A stretch of 64,000 nt of DNA, taken from NCBI RefSeq assembly GCF_031764535.1, contig NZ_CP134499.1, positions 2,418,001 to 2,482,000 of the forward strand, given 5' to 3'. Position 1 is the first letter of the stretch. Every line of letters starts with the position of its first letter. Position numbers and translations under genes: made by a program. Positions 12,213 through 21,615 of the stretch are shown piece after piece. The notes under the pieces are model-generated. The model saw only the letters and a list, made by a program, of their open reading frames with translations, did not search any database and was not told the DNA's origin. The stretch is from Pseudomonas sp. SG20056 (GTDB lineage: Bacteria; Pseudomonadota; Gammaproteobacteria; Pseudomonadales; Pseudomonadaceae).

Positions 12213-13985
12213 TTAATAAGTCCGGACCTTGGGTTCAAACGCTGGAACTGTCTTCGGCGAGAAATTGACCGAACGCTTGCTCACGCGCTTTTCACCTGGC
12301 ATGTACAGGGAATGGCAGAGCCAGTTTTCGTCGTCACGTTCTTCGAAGTCTTCACGAGCGTGAGCACCGCGGGATTCTTTACGAACCTCGGCAGCGATCG
12401 CGGTGGCTTCTGCCACTTCGAGAAGGTTTTGCAGTTCCAATGCTTCGATACGCGCAGTGTTGAATGCCTGGCTCTTGTCCGCGATCTTGACAGTCGCGAT
12501 CCGCTCACGCAGGTCGGCCAGTTGGGCAATGCCCTTCTGCATGTACTCGCCGGTGCGGAACACACCGAAGTAGTTTTGCATGCAGTTTTGCAGCTCTTTA
12601 CGCAGTGGCGCGACATCTTCGCCAGTGGTGCGTTCATTGACGCCAGCCAGCCGCTTGAGCGAAAGCTCGATGTCGGTTTCGCTGGCACCACGGACTTCCA
12701 CGCCTTCTTTCAGCGCTTTTTCCAGGTGAATACCGGCGGCACGACCGAACACCACCAGGTCAAGCAACGAGTTGCCGCCCAGACGGTTGGCGCCGTGTAC
12801 CGATACGCAGGCCACTTCGCCGACGGCAAACAGACCTTCGATGATCTTGTCGTTGCCGTTGGCATCCTGAGTGATGGCCTGACCGTGAATATTGGTCGGC
12901 ACGCCGCCCATCATGTAGTGGCAGGTCGGGATCACTGGAACCGGAGCCACCACCGGGTCAACGTGTGCGAAGGTCTTCGACAGTTCGCAGATGCCTGGCA
13001 GACGGCTGTGCAGTACGTCCTCGCCGAGGTGATCGAGCTTGAGCAGTACGTGGTCCTTGTCCGGGCCACAGCCGTTGCCGGCGAGTACTTCTTTAACCAT
13101 GGAACGCGCGACTACGTCACGACCAGCAAGGTCCTTGGCGTTCGGCGCATAACGCTCCATGAAACGCTCGCCATGGGCGTTGATCAGGTAACCACCTTCA
13201 CCACGGCAACCTTCAGTAACCAGTACACCAGCGCCGGCAATACCGGTCGGGTGGAACTGCCACATTTCAATGTCTTGCACCGGCACGCCAGCACGCAGGG
13301 CCATGCCCACACCGTCACCGGTATTGATCAGGGCGTTGGTGGTGGAAGCGTAGATACGACCCGCACCGCCAGTGGCCAGAACCACAGCCTTGGAACGGAT
13401 ATAAACGGTTTCGCCGTTTTCGATGCAAATGGCAATCACACCGACGATAGCGCCGTCCTGGTTTTTCACCAGATCCACGGCGTACCACTCGTTAAGGAAC
13501 GAGGTACCCGCTTTTAGGTTGGCCTGGTACAGGGTGTGCAGCAGGGCGTGACCGGTACGGTCAGCAGCAGCACAGGTACGCGCAGCCTGAGTCGGGTTGT
13601 TCGGGCCTTTGGACTGACCGCCGAATGGACGCTGATAGATGCGACCTTGCTCGGTACGGGAGAACGGCAGACCCATGTGTTCCAGTTCAAATACGGCTTC
13701 TGGACCCACGGAACACATGTATTCGATAGCGTCCTGGTCACCGATATAGTCGGAACCCTTGACGGTGTCGTACATGTGCCAGCGCCAATCGTCGTTCGGG
13801 TCGGCCGAAGCGATGGCGCAGGTGATGCCACCCTGAGCGGAAACAGTGTGCGAACGGGTCGGGAAGACCTTGGTCACTACTGCCGTTTTATGACCACCCT
13901 GAGCCAACTGCAGTGCAGCGCGCATACCCGCGCCGCCGCCACCTACGATGATGGCGTCATAAGAAAGAGTGCGAATGCTTGTCAT
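12213..13985 (-). CDS. sdhA: succinate dehydrogenase flavoprotein subunit
   Basis: A 590-residue catalytic subunit that oxidises succinate to fumarate with covalently bound FAD. Visible are the dinucleotide fold [14 protein letters not shown] (residues 12-25), the FAD-linking histidine His46 in SHTVSAQGG, the substrate and active-site segment [21 protein letters not shown] near 247, and [13 protein letters not shown] near 400. It is peripheral on the cytoplasmic face, anchored by SdhC and SdhD through SdhB. It follows sdhD by three bases. Essentially certain. Confidence 0.98.
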   Translation of the reverse strand: MTSIRTLSYDAIIVGGGGAGMRAALQLAQGGHKTAVVTKVFPTRSHTVSAQGGITCAIASADPNDDWRWHMYDTVKGSDYIGDQDAIEYMCSVGPEAVFELEHMGLPFSRTEQGRIYQRPFGGQSKGPNNPTQAARTCAAADRTGHALLHTLYQANLKAGTSFLNEWYAVDLVKNQDGAIVGVIAICIENGETVYIRSKAVVLATGGAGRIYASTTNALINTGDGVGMALRAGVPVQDIEMWQFHPTGIAGAGVLVTEGCRGEGGYLINAHGERFMERYAPNAKDLAGRDVVARSMVKEVLAGNGCGPDKDHVLLKLDHLGEDVLHSRLPGICELSKTFAHVDPVVAPVPVIPTCHYMMGGVPTNIHGQAITQDANGNDKIIEGLFAVGEVACVSVHGANRLGGNSLLDLVVFGRAAGIHLEKALKEGVEVRGASETDIELSLKRLAGVNERTTGEDVAPLRKELQNCMQNYFGVFRTGEYMQKGIAQLADLRERIATVKIADKSQAFNTARIEALELQNLLEVAEATAIAAEVRKESRGAHAREDFEERDDENWLCHSLYMPGEKRVSKRSVNFSPKTVPAFEPKVRTY

Positions 13986-13988
13986 GGA

Positions 13989-14357
13989 TCAGTTACCCCA
14001 AAAAATCTGCACGCCCCAGACGAAGAACGCGAACATGGCAACGCCACACGCAGCCTGGAACAGAAAACGCACGACTGTAGCCCACTTACCCAGGGCCATC
14101 GGCGTCAGGTAGTCGGTGGAAATTGTCCACATGCCAACCCAGGCGTGAACGCTGAGCGCTACCAGGGTCAACAGGCTGAAGATACGCATCGCGTTATTGG
14201 AGAACAGCGCCTGCCATTCGGCATAACCCAGACCTGGGTTACACACGACAAAGCCAAGCAGAAACAGCACATAAGCCGCGAGGACGACAGCAGATACACG
14301 CTGCGCCATCCAGTCATACAGACCCGAACGCGAGAAATTCGTGACGTTGGTTACCAT
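13989..14357 (-). CDS. sdhD: succinate dehydrogenase membrane anchor
   Basis: A 122-residue membrane anchor with three helices (about residues 20-40, 58-78 and 92-118) that forms the haem b and ubiquinone pocket together with SdhC. The start at 14357 (MVTNVTNFSRSGLYDWMAQRVS) matches the Pseudomonas SdhD N-terminus; the upstream in-frame ATG at 14363 is possible but adds only two residues. The SGLYDWMAQRVSA motif contacts the quinone site in homologues, and a His is present in helix 2 (LSVHAWVGMW). The start codon overlaps the end of sdhC by seven bases. Confidence 0.95.
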   Translation of the reverse strand: MVTNVTNFSRSGLYDWMAQRVSAVVLAAYVLFLLGFVVCNPGLGYAEWQALFSNNAMRIFSLLTLVALSVHAWVGMWTISTDYLTPMALGKWATVVRFLFQAACGVAMFAFFVWGVQIFWGN

Positions 14358-14725
14358 ACCCACACCCCCAGCAGCACGATCACGATCGTCGAAACGACGA
14401 GAACGATTTTCGAACCCAGCTTGCCGCCTTCCAGCGTCTCACCGATGCCCATGTCCATGATCAAGTGGCGAATACCGGCCACCAGGTGGTACAGCAGAGC
14501 GGACAACAGACCCCAAATCACAAACTTGGCCAGCGGGCTGGTCAAGCACTCCTTCACCTCGGCAAAACCTTCTGCAGATGCCAGCGACTTGTCGAGCCCG
14601 TACAGCAGCACGGCAATGCCGAAAAACAGAATGATTCCAGAAACACGGTGAAGGAATGACGTAACGCCAGTGATAGGAAGTTTGATCGTCCTAAGGTCGA
14701 GGTTTACAGGTCTTTGGCTATTCAC
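14351..14725 (-). CDS. sdhC: succinate dehydrogenase cytochrome b556 subunit
   Basis: A 124-residue membrane subunit with three helices. The haem-ligand region LLYHLVAGIRHLIMD is near residues 78-92 and the N-terminal SQRPVNLDL motif is conserved. The start is a GTG at 14725, chosen because the homologous region begins there; no good Shine-Dalgarno is adjacent (AGGGG is about 22 bases away), so translation may depend on leader structure or be weak. In P. aeruginosa this region of sdhC mRNA is a target of the iron-responsive PrrF RNAs; whether that holds here is not visible. It is the first gene of sdhCDAB. Confidence 0.9.
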   Translation of the reverse strand: MNSQRPVNLDLRTIKLPITGVTSFLHRVSGIILFFGIAVLLYGLDKSLASAEGFAEVKECLTSPLAKFVIWGLLSALLYHLVAGIRHLIMDMGIGETLEGGKLGSKIVLVVSTIVIVLLGVWVW

Positions 14726-14857
14726 GGCTTTTTTATCACACTGAGAGCCCCTAACTATCAGGGCAAAGTTGTCGGGAAGTGCACTGGTCAGGTACCCATC
14801 ACCCAAGGAGTGACAACTACCAAAAGACAGGCTAAAGCCCTTGGTAGCTGGGCGCAG

Positions 14858-14886
14858 AGTATAGACAGTTAGGTTACTAATGACAA
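14858..14886 (-). promoter_or_regulatory. sigma-70 promoter of sdhCDAB
   Basis: Minus strand: TTGTCA (-35, complement of 14881-14886), a 17-base spacer, and TATACT (-10, complement of 14858-14863). The predicted start is about 14852, giving a leader of roughly 125 bases before the sdhC GTG. Confidence 0.75.
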
Positions 14887-15000
14887 CGCAAAGCCCCCTA
14901 CCTAAAAGCGCATTGCACACCTCTAATAAATGGCGTAAAGAGCCGCTTTAAAAGCTCGAAAACAACCCGCAAACCCTTCTGCCGCCTGGGTTTTCGCAAA

Positions 15001-15028
15001 TTGACATTCGAATTTATCTCACTATAGT
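15001..15028 (+). promoter_or_regulatory. sigma-70 promoter of gltA
   Basis: TTGACA (15001-15006) is a perfect -35. After a 16-base spacer comes TATAGT (15023-15028). Transcription would begin near 15035, about 50 bases before the gltA start. The rest of the 362-base sdhC-gltA gap (14726-15087) holds no gene. Confidence 0.8.
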
Positions 15029-15087
15029 GGTGCGGGCCCTGCGTGGGGGGCAGTCAGATGATTTCAAGCATAACTAGGAGGCCAAAC

Positions 15088-16362
15088 ATGGCTGACAAAA
15101 AAGCGCAGTTGATCATCGAGGGCGCAGCCCCCGTCGAGCTGCCCATTTTAACCGGCACCGTTGGTCCCGATGTAATTGACGTGCGGGGCTTAACCGCCAC
15201 GGGCCGTTTCACATTTGATCCTGGCTTTATGTCCACCGCCTCGTGCGAGTCGAAGATCACCTACATCGATGGCGAGCAGGGCATCCTGCTGCACCGCGGC
15301 TACCCCATCGAGCAGTTGGCTGAGCAATCCGACTACCTGGAAACCTGCTACCTGCTGCTGAACGGCGAACTGCCGAACGCAGAAGAGAAAGCCAAGTTCG
15401 TCAGCACCATCAAGAACCACACCATGGTTCACGAGCAACTGAAGACCTTCTTCAACGGCTTCCGTCGTGACGCTCACCCGATGGCCATCATGTGCGGTGT
15501 AGTCGGTGCTCTTTCGGCTTTCTACCACGACTCGCTGGACATCAATAACCCGCATCACCGCGAAGTGTCGGCCATGCGCCTGATCGCCAAGATGCCAACC
15601 ATCGCCGCCATGACCTACAAGTACTCCATGGGTCAGCCGATGATGTATCCGCGTAATGACCTGAACTACGCAGAAAACTTCCTGCACATGATGTTCAACA
15701 CCCCGTGCGAGATCAAACCGATCAGCCCGGTGCTGGCCAAGGCCATGGATAAGATATTTATCCTGCACGCCGACCATGAGCAGAATGCCTCCACCTCTAC
15801 CGTTCGTCTGGCTGGCTCCTCGGGTGCCAACCCGTTCGCCTGTATCGCAGCCGGTATCGCCGCCCTCTGGGGCCCGGCGCATGGCGGCGCCAACGAAGCC
15901 GTACTGAGCATGCTGGATGAGATTGGCGATGTTTCCAACATCGACAAATTCATCGCCAAGGCCAAGGACAAGAACGATCCGTTCAAGCTCATGGGCTTCG
16001 GTCATCGCGTTTACAAAAACCGCGACCCGCGCGCCACCGTAATGAAGCAGACCTGCGACGAAGTACTGAAAGAGCTGGGCATCAAGAACGATCCACAGCT
16101 GGAGCTGGCGATGCGTCTGGAAGAAATCGCCCTGACCGACCCGTACTTCAAAGAACGCAACCTGTACCCGAACGTCGACTTCTACTCGGGTATCATCCTC
16201 AAGGCTATCGGTATTCCGACCAGTATGTTCACCGTGATCTTCGCCCTGGCGCGGACCGTCGGCTGGATCTCGCACTGGAAAGAAATGCTCTCCAGCCCGT
16301 ACAAGATTGGCCGTCCGCGCCAGCTGTACACCGGCTACCCGCAGCGCGACCTGAAGAAGTAA
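15088..16362 (+). CDS. gltA: citrate synthase (type II, hexameric)
   Basis: A 424-residue citrate synthase that condenses acetyl-CoA with oxaloacetate at the entry of the TCA cycle. The start ATG at 15088 has a near-perfect AGGAGG at 15076-15081; an in-frame ATG at 15043 lacks this. The N-terminal beta-rich extension (residues 1-50) marks the Gram-negative, NADH-sensitive hexameric type. The catalytic histidine lies in [15 protein letters not shown], with the catalytic Asp in the following VDFYSG segment. It is divergent from sdhCDAB, with both promoters in the shared gap, and is followed by a strong terminator. Confidence 0.98.
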   Translation: MADKKAQLIIEGAAPVELPILTGTVGPDVIDVRGLTATGRFTFDPGFMSTASCESKITYIDGEQGILLHRGYPIEQLAEQSDYLETCYLLLNGELPNAEEKAKFVSTIKNHTMVHEQLKTFFNGFRRDAHPMAIMCGVVGALSAFYHDSLDINNPHHREVSAMRLIAKMPTIAAMTYKYSMGQPMMYPRNDLNYAENFLHMMFNTPCEIKPISPVLAKAMDKIFILHADHEQNASTSTVRLAGSSGANPFACIAAGIAALWGPAHGGANEAVLSMLDEIGDVSNIDKFIAKAKDKNDPFKLMGFGHRVYKNRDPRATVMKQTCDEVLKELGIKNDPQLELAMRLEEIALTDPYFKERNLYPNVDFYSGIILKAIGIPTSMFTVIFALARTVGWISHWKEMLSSPYKIGRPRQLYTGYPQRDLKK

Positions 16363-16380
16363 TTCAGTTCTCGCCGCACA

Positions 16381-16408
16381 AAAAAGGCTGCCCAAGGGCA
16401 GCCTTTTT
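16381..16408. terminator. bidirectional intrinsic terminator
   Basis: A 13-base-pair perfect stem (16381-16393 with 16396-16408) begins with five A and ends with five T. It serves gltA on the plus strand and the convergent START-domain gene on the minus strand. Confidence 0.9.
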
Positions 16409-16429
16409 ATTGCGCTGAACAAGTCAGCT

Positions 16430-17032
16430 TTACGGCTTTTCAGCCAACTCGCGCAGCCCCTGCAAGGTATTGAACGGCGCATCCACGACAAAGCTGTTGG
16501 CCAACCAGGCCGGTACGCTGCCACCCGGTTCAGAATGCACCTCGTAGATCACCTCAATTTCACCTTCGTGCGGTGTGAGGCTCCAGAAGCCTTCAACCTT
16601 GCTCACCCGCACAAAACCTTGCTGCAGCGGCAGATAATCGGCAACCCCACGCAGGACCCGGATCACCCGGCCATCGGTATCACGCGTAGTGGTTACCTGC
16701 AGGATCGAATCACGCGGCTGCACCGGCCAAGGTGTATGGAAGCGACTGTAGGCCCAGCTTAGGTCGCCCTCATGTTTGAGCAGCTTCTGCTCGCTGCAGG
16801 CATGAATCCAGGTGCAGGCCGCGCTGACATCATCCTGCAGGGCCAACAAGCGTGGCATATCCGCTCGTATGCGAGTGACACCGCGAAACGCCTGAAAACT
16901 TGAGCCCGGTATCTGCTGCAAATAGACCTGAATACCTGCCTCATCCTTGACCAGGCGCCATTGCGCCGCCTGAGCCCCACTCACCACCAGCAACACGGCA
17001 ATTCCCAAGAGCAGCCCTGTAAACCGCACCAT
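16430..17032 (-). CDS. START-domain lipid-binding-like protein, exported
   Basis: A 200-residue protein with an N-terminal signal peptide (residues 1-22, ending near SGAQA) and a single START/SRPBCC-type domain over the rest, recognisable by the WRLVKDEAGIQVYLQQIPGS opening, the central W...YSRFHTPWPVQPRDSI stretch and the SVPAWLANSFVVDAPFNTLQGLRE C-terminal helix. START domains bind lipids or hydrophobic ligands; the ligand is unknown. The start at 17032 (MVRFTGLL) gives a clean signal peptide; earlier in-frame codons add six residues. It is possibly co-transcribed with the YkgJ gene upstream (36-base gap). Confidence 0.85.
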   Translation of the reverse strand: MVRFTGLLLGIAVLLVVSGAQAAQWRLVKDEAGIQVYLQQIPGSSFQAFRGVTRIRADMPRLLALQDDVSAACTWIHACSEQKLLKHEGDLSWAYSRFHTPWPVQPRDSILQVTTTRDTDGRVIRVLRGVADYLPLQQGFVRVSKVEGFWSLTPHEGEIEVIYEVHSEPGGSVPAWLANSFVVDAPFNTLQGLRELAEKP

Positions 17033-17068
17033 CACGCCTCCAGCAGCCAATAACGTTGCGCCACAGTA

Positions 17069-17329
17069 TCAAACTGCAACGGTCGTGCTTTGCTCCAGCC
17101 AGCCAATCAACTGCAGCGCCTCTGCCGTGGTACTGCCGCATACATACTCGGCAGCATGAAATGCAGAGCACACCGCAGGTCGCTCAGGCCGGCCAAAAAT
17201 CAGGCAGTAGTTGTTCGCATCCAGCTGCACACAGCGCACACCAGCCGGCTTGCCATCAGGCATACCTGGGATAGGGGAACTGATCGAAGGAGCGATGCAG
17301 CAGGCGCCGCAGCCGGCACGGCAATTCAT
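17069..17329 (-). CDS. YkgJ family zinc/iron-chelating cysteine cluster protein
   Basis: An 86-residue protein of the YkgJ family (CxxCxxxCC-type cluster proteins). The N-terminus MNCRAGCGACC and the later CVQLD...YCLIF and RPAVCSAF segments give eight or more cysteines in the pattern assumed to bind an Fe-S cluster or zinc. The role is unknown; it is cytoplasmic, without signal or membrane segments. It lies 36 bases upstream of the START-domain gene and 88 bases after the histidine kinase on the same strand. Confidence 0.85.
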   Translation of the reverse strand: MNCRAGCGACCIAPSISSPIPGMPDGKPAGVRCVQLDANNYCLIFGRPERPAVCSAFHAAEYVCGSTTAEALQLIGWLEQSTTVAV

Positions 17330-17417
17330 GACAGGGAAACCTCAACATCACAGCACAGAGTACAGGCCGGCGATTCTACGTGGGTACAGATAGCTTGGCA
17401 GCCGTCCATCTATAGAT

Positions 17418-19313
17418 TCAGGCAAGCGGTAGGCGCAGGCGAAACTGCGTGCCCTGCCCTGGCGCGCTGCGTACCTGCAGGTCTGCGCCGAGAATATCTA
17501 CGGCCAACTGATGGGTGATATGCAGGCCAAGCCCGGTGCCGCCGCGCCCGCGCCGGGTGGTGAAGAACGGATCAAAGATTTTCCCCAGCACCTCCTCGCT
17601 CATGCCGTCGCCGTTATCGCTGACCTCAATCACGCACTCACGGCGCATTTCATCGTGCTCAACCCTGACCGTCACCACCCCGTTCATGCCCGAATCGAAG
17701 GCATGGACCAGTGCATTGTCGATCAGGTTCTGCAGAATCTGCCCCAAAGGCCCCGGATAGCTGTCGAGCATCAGGCTCTGCGGTAGCTCCAGCTGCACCC
17801 GATGGTTTGACTGCTTGAGCTTGGGAGTAAACAGCAACATGACCTCACCAACCAACTCGAGCAGATCAAAGCAGCGACGCTCGGTACTCGCACGGTCACT
17901 GGCCAGCTGCTTGAAGGCCCGGGTCAGCTGCGCCATACGCGTCAGGCTGTTGAGGATGATCGCCAGGCCTTCATCATTGCGCTGCACGAAGCGCTCCAAC
18001 GCCGAACGCTGCAACCCTTCAGAGAGGCTCATCTGCAGCCCCTTATTACCCTTATCCAAGGTTGAGGCCGCCATGCTGGCGGCACCAATCGGCGTATTCA
18101 GCTCATGCGCCACCCCCGCGACCAACGTACCCAACGAAGAGAGCTTTTCCGCCTGGAGCAAGGCGCCGCGCATGCGCTGCAGCTGATCCACCGTGTCACG
18201 CAGCTCCGCATTACGCTGCAACAATGACTGACTACTGACCTCCAGCGCCTGGCGCACCTGATCACGCTCGAACTCCGCCAAGCCGAGGCGCAACACCACC
18301 AGCAGCCCAAGAGAAAGCATCACACAGACAAACAGCAATACCTGCCAAAATACTTGCTCGCGCAGCCCCTGAATTTGCTCCAGAGGCAGGTGCGAAACCA
18401 GTAACCAGTACTCACCTGTTGTCGCGTCCTGGCCACTGCCCTGGTAGGGATCGAACTTATTAAAGGCCCAATAACCACCACTGTCGCTGAACACGCCATC
18501 GTGGGCAGCCTGCATCCGCCGCCAGCTATCCGGAAAGCGGCTGGCCAGCGTTGCATCAGGTTTGCCCAGTGCAAAACCCCAGGCATCCTGCGCATCAGCG
18601 GCGAGCATCCAGTAGCCTTCATGGTCGACCAGAGTCAGGTTGTTGCCGTAACTCTTGGAAACTTCGCCCAGACGTTGCAACAGCACTTGCCCAAGGTAAT
18701 TGAGGATCAGGATGCCGCGGCGCTTGCCCTCACCATCGAAAATCGGCTCGGCAGCTCGCAGAGTGGGCTTGAGTGGTTGTTCGACGCTGCCCAAATCAGC
18801 GTTCAGGTCAAAACGTGAGAGGTAGAACGCGCCCTGAGGCAGGTTCATGGTCTCGACGAAGTAATAGTGCTGCGCCTGGTTGTGCAATTGCGCCTGATCA
18901 CTTGCCAGCGGCTCGCCATTGCGCCAATCAACCCGCACCTGCTCTGCACCGCGCTCATCCAGCCAGCGAATCTGGTCATAAACCATGCTGCTGCGAGCAA
19001 ACTCGACAAACAGTTGACTCAAAGCGCGCCGGTTATCCGCACTAGGGTTCTGCAGCACCTCAGCCAATAGTGGCTGTTGAGTGAGAAACTGCAGATTGCC
19101 ACGCAAGGTCGCCAGGTGCCGATTGAGCACGCCGACACCCTCGTTCAGGCTGACCTGCTGATCACGCAACAACGGTTCAAGTCGCGCATCCAACAAGCGC
19201 TCGTACAGCAGTGCCATCAGCAGCAGAATCAGCAGCGTCCACGGCACAAATAGCAGCAATAGGTTGCGCCTGACCGGTTGCGACAACAGCCTGTCGCGCC
19301 TGGATTGCTGCAT
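17418..19313 (-). CDS. sensor histidine kinase with periplasmic Cache-like domain
   Basis: A 631-residue inner-membrane kinase. Membrane segment 1 is at 18-37, a large periplasmic sensor at about 40-318 (double-Cache-like, ligand unknown), membrane segment 2 at 322-345, a short coiled coil at 355-390, then the kinase core: H-box VAGVAHELNTPIG (phospho-His403), N-box QNLIDNALVHA (Asn534), G1 DNGDGM (567-571) and G2 GGTGLGL (591-597). All catalytic boxes are intact. Its ATG overlaps the stop of the upstream response-regulator gene (ATGA), so the pair is translationally coupled and probably forms one two-component system controlling cyclic-di-GMP. Confidence 0.93.
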   Translation of the reverse strand: MQQSRRDRLLSQPVRRNLLLLFVPWTLLILLLMALLYERLLDARLEPLLRDQQVSLNEGVGVLNRHLATLRGNLQFLTQQPLLAEVLQNPSADNRRALSQLFVEFARSSMVYDQIRWLDERGAEQVRVDWRNGEPLASDQAQLHNQAQHYYFVETMNLPQGAFYLSRFDLNADLGSVEQPLKPTLRAAEPIFDGEGKRRGILILNYLGQVLLQRLGEVSKSYGNNLTLVDHEGYWMLAADAQDAWGFALGKPDATLASRFPDSWRRMQAAHDGVFSDSGGYWAFNKFDPYQGSGQDATTGEYWLLVSHLPLEQIQGLREQVFWQVLLFVCVMLSLGLLVVLRLGLAEFERDQVRQALEVSSQSLLQRNAELRDTVDQLQRMRGALLQAEKLSSLGTLVAGVAHELNTPIGAASMAASTLDKGNKGLQMSLSEGLQRSALERFVQRNDEGLAIILNSLTRMAQLTRAFKQLASDRASTERRCFDLLELVGEVMLLFTPKLKQSNHRVQLELPQSLMLDSYPGPLGQILQNLIDNALVHAFDSGMNGVVTVRVEHDEMRRECVIEVSDNGDGMSEEVLGKIFDPFFTTRRGRGGTGLGLHITHQLAVDILGADLQVRSAPGQGTQFRLRLPLA

Positions 19314-21541
19314 CAGGCCATGCGCTCGGGCCAGTCACGCAGCCAGTTGAGTAAATCAGCGCAGGCCATCGGCTTGGCAAACAGATAGCCCTGCGCTTGC
19401 CGGCAGCCATGCTTGAGAATCCAGTCGGCCTGCTGTTGGGTTTCGACGCCTTCGGCAATGACCTGCATGCCAACCCGCGCGGCAATCTGAATCACCGCCT
19501 CGGCGATCATTTTCTGATCGCTGACTTCGCCGATTTCCAGAACAAAACTGCGGTCGATTTTCAAGCGATCGGCAGGCAACAAACGCAGGTAGCTGAGCGA
19601 TGAGAAACCAGTGCCAAAGTCATCGATGGCCACCTCTACGCCCATGGCGCGTAGCGCACGGAGCTTTTCACAGACCGTGTCGAAGGTGCGCATGGCCACC
19701 GACTCGGTAATTTCCACTTCGATCTGCTCAGGCAATACCCCCGCCGCCTGCAGATGCGAATTAAAGCGCTCGATAAAGTCATGCTGCAGCAGTTGCGGCG
19801 CAGAAACGTTGACCGCCACGCGAATCTGCGGATAGCCGGCATCGGCCAGCTGCTTCGCCACCTGCAGGGCCAAACGCATGAGCAGATCACCCAGCGGCAG
19901 GATGTAGCCGGTGGCCTCGGCCAGGGGGATAAAACTCAGTGGCGGAACCATCTTGCCGTCGGCCTTGCGCCAACGCGCCAGCGCTTCCACACCGGTAACG
20001 CGATGGGTTTGCAGGTCGATCTGCGGCTGCAATTCGACGCTGATCTGCCCGGCGTCCACTGCATCACGCAGGGCCAGCAGCATGCGGTAGGATTCGGCGT
20101 GCGCCCCCAGCAGGCGCGGATCATAAACACCATGCTGGTCGTGGCCCAGGCGCTTGGCCTGTTTCAGGGTCAACAGCGCATCCTGCAGGGCCACACTGGC
20201 ACTGCCGGTAAAGTCAGCCAGGTGCATGGTCACGCTGCTCAGGCTGTGCACCTGGCCCAACTCATATGGCCGTTTATGCCGGCGGAACAATGCCACCACG
20301 TCTGCGGCAGTAACCTGGGTTTGCGGGCCGAGGATGGCAAACAGGTCATCACGCACCCGGGCAATCAGCACCTCATGGGTGAAGGCGTCGCGCAGCTTCT
20401 TCGCCACCAGACCGAGAATAAAGTCGCCATAACCGGTGCCAAAGGCGGTGTTGGCACCGGAAAAATTGTCGATATCGATAAGCACCAGCACGCGCTGATC
20501 CTTGGTCTCGGACTTCAACGTCATGTCCAGCATGCGAATCAGCGCATTGCGATTGGGGATCTTCAGCAAGTCGTCCTGATAGGCCATTTCCTCCAGGCGG
20601 CTGAACAGCGCAACGTTATAGAGACCACGGCTGATACTGGCACTGAACACCTTAAGCAGTTCCAGCTCGGTGTCATCCAGCCTCCGCGCACTGTCGATAT
20701 AGCAGGCGTAATCCGCGCCGGCCTGAAAGCGCGGAAAGAACAAGACCGTGCAATCGCTCAGACGCAGAGTCTGCTGCGCCTGCAGGCATTGGCGCACTGC
20801 CGCTGCGACCTGTGGCTGCAACACGTCCAGATTGGCGTCGATACAGTCAAAAAACCGTCCACTGGCGCTGACAATTCGCGCATTGGGTTCAGCCGTGGCG
20901 TCCCCCTCATCGGCGCGCACGCAGACAATGCCTTCGGTCTGCAGGTCAAGCAGCGAGGTGATTTCCGAGAGAATCTTGGCCGATAGCTCGCGGGTACTCT
21001 TCGAACAGAACAGTGCATTGCTCGATTCGACGATCATCTGCAAACCACGCCGCGCGCTGGCTACAGCCCTGAGCTGTGCATAACCGCGCACCGCTGCGGT
21101 GAGTACCGTCAGCAAGCGCTCAGCACTGAGTTCACTCTTGGTCCAATAATCGTTGATGTCGTAATCACGCATCACTTCATGGGCCGGCGCCAGGCCTGGC
21201 TCACCGGTGAGCATCACCACGCGGGTTTCGCGATTGCCGATCACCTCACGCAGCGCCTTGATCAGGCGCAAGCCGGCGTCTTCGGTTTCCATCACCACAT
21301 CGAGCAACACCAGGGCGATGTCGTGATGCTTGGCCAGCAGCATCGAGGCTTCACGGCAGCTGAACGCCTGGATCAGCTCAATACGCCCGCCCAGCAGCTC
21401 CAGCTCGCTCAGGGCAAAGGCGGTGGCGCGCTGGAAGTCGGCGTCATCATCAACTGCCAGTACGCGCCATACAGGCTGGCTGGTGGTGCTGGGAAGGTCG
21501 TCGCTGAATGCAAATTGATCATCCATGAACAGTGCCCGCAT
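19313..21541 (-). CDS. response regulator with DUF3369, degenerate GGDEF and EAL domains
   Basis: A 742-residue soluble protein. Receiver domain at about 25-145 (acidic pocket near 31-33, phospho-acceptor Asp81 in LLLDVVME), DUF3369 sensor-like domain at about 155-300, GGDEF domain at about 330-480 and EAL domain at about 490-735. The GGDEF signature is replaced by GYGDF, so cyclase activity is probably lost. The EAL domain keeps EALAR, EITES, IDDFGTGFSSL, KIDRSF and the AEGVET glutamate, so it should hydrolyse cyclic-di-GMP. The start is uncertain: ATG at 21541 or at 21526, neither with a good ribosome site. It is the first gene of an operon with the kinase. Confidence 0.93.
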   Translation of the reverse strand: MRALFMDDQFAFSDDLPSTTSQPVWRVLAVDDDADFQRATAFALSELELLGGRIELIQAFSCREASMLLAKHHDIALVLLDVVMETEDAGLRLIKALREVIGNRETRVVMLTGEPGLAPAHEVMRDYDINDYWTKSELSAERLLTVLTAAVRGYAQLRAVASARRGLQMIVESSNALFCSKSTRELSAKILSEITSLLDLQTEGIVCVRADEGDATAEPNARIVSASGRFFDCIDANLDVLQPQVAAAVRQCLQAQQTLRLSDCTVLFFPRFQAGADYACYIDSARRLDDTELELLKVFSASISRGLYNVALFSRLEEMAYQDDLLKIPNRNALIRMLDMTLKSETKDQRVLVLIDIDNFSGANTAFGTGYGDFILGLVAKKLRDAFTHEVLIARVRDDLFAILGPQTQVTAADVVALFRRHKRPYELGQVHSLSSVTMHLADFTGSASVALQDALLTLKQAKRLGHDQHGVYDPRLLGAHAESYRMLLALRDAVDAGQISVELQPQIDLQTHRVTGVEALARWRKADGKMVPPLSFIPLAEATGYILPLGDLLMRLALQVAKQLADAGYPQIRVAVNVSAPQLLQHDFIERFNSHLQAAGVLPEQIEVEITESVAMRTFDTVCEKLRALRAMGVEVAIDDFGTGFSSLSYLRLLPADRLKIDRSFVLEIGEVSDQKMIAEAVIQIAARVGMQVIAEGVETQQQADWILKHGCRQAQGYLFAKPMACADLLNWLRDWPERMA

Positions 21542-21615
21542 GCCTGAAAAGTGAGAACAGCGCCGAATCCATACTGGCTTTGAACCCAGTATAGACGGCT
21601 GCTCTCAGCTGCCAG

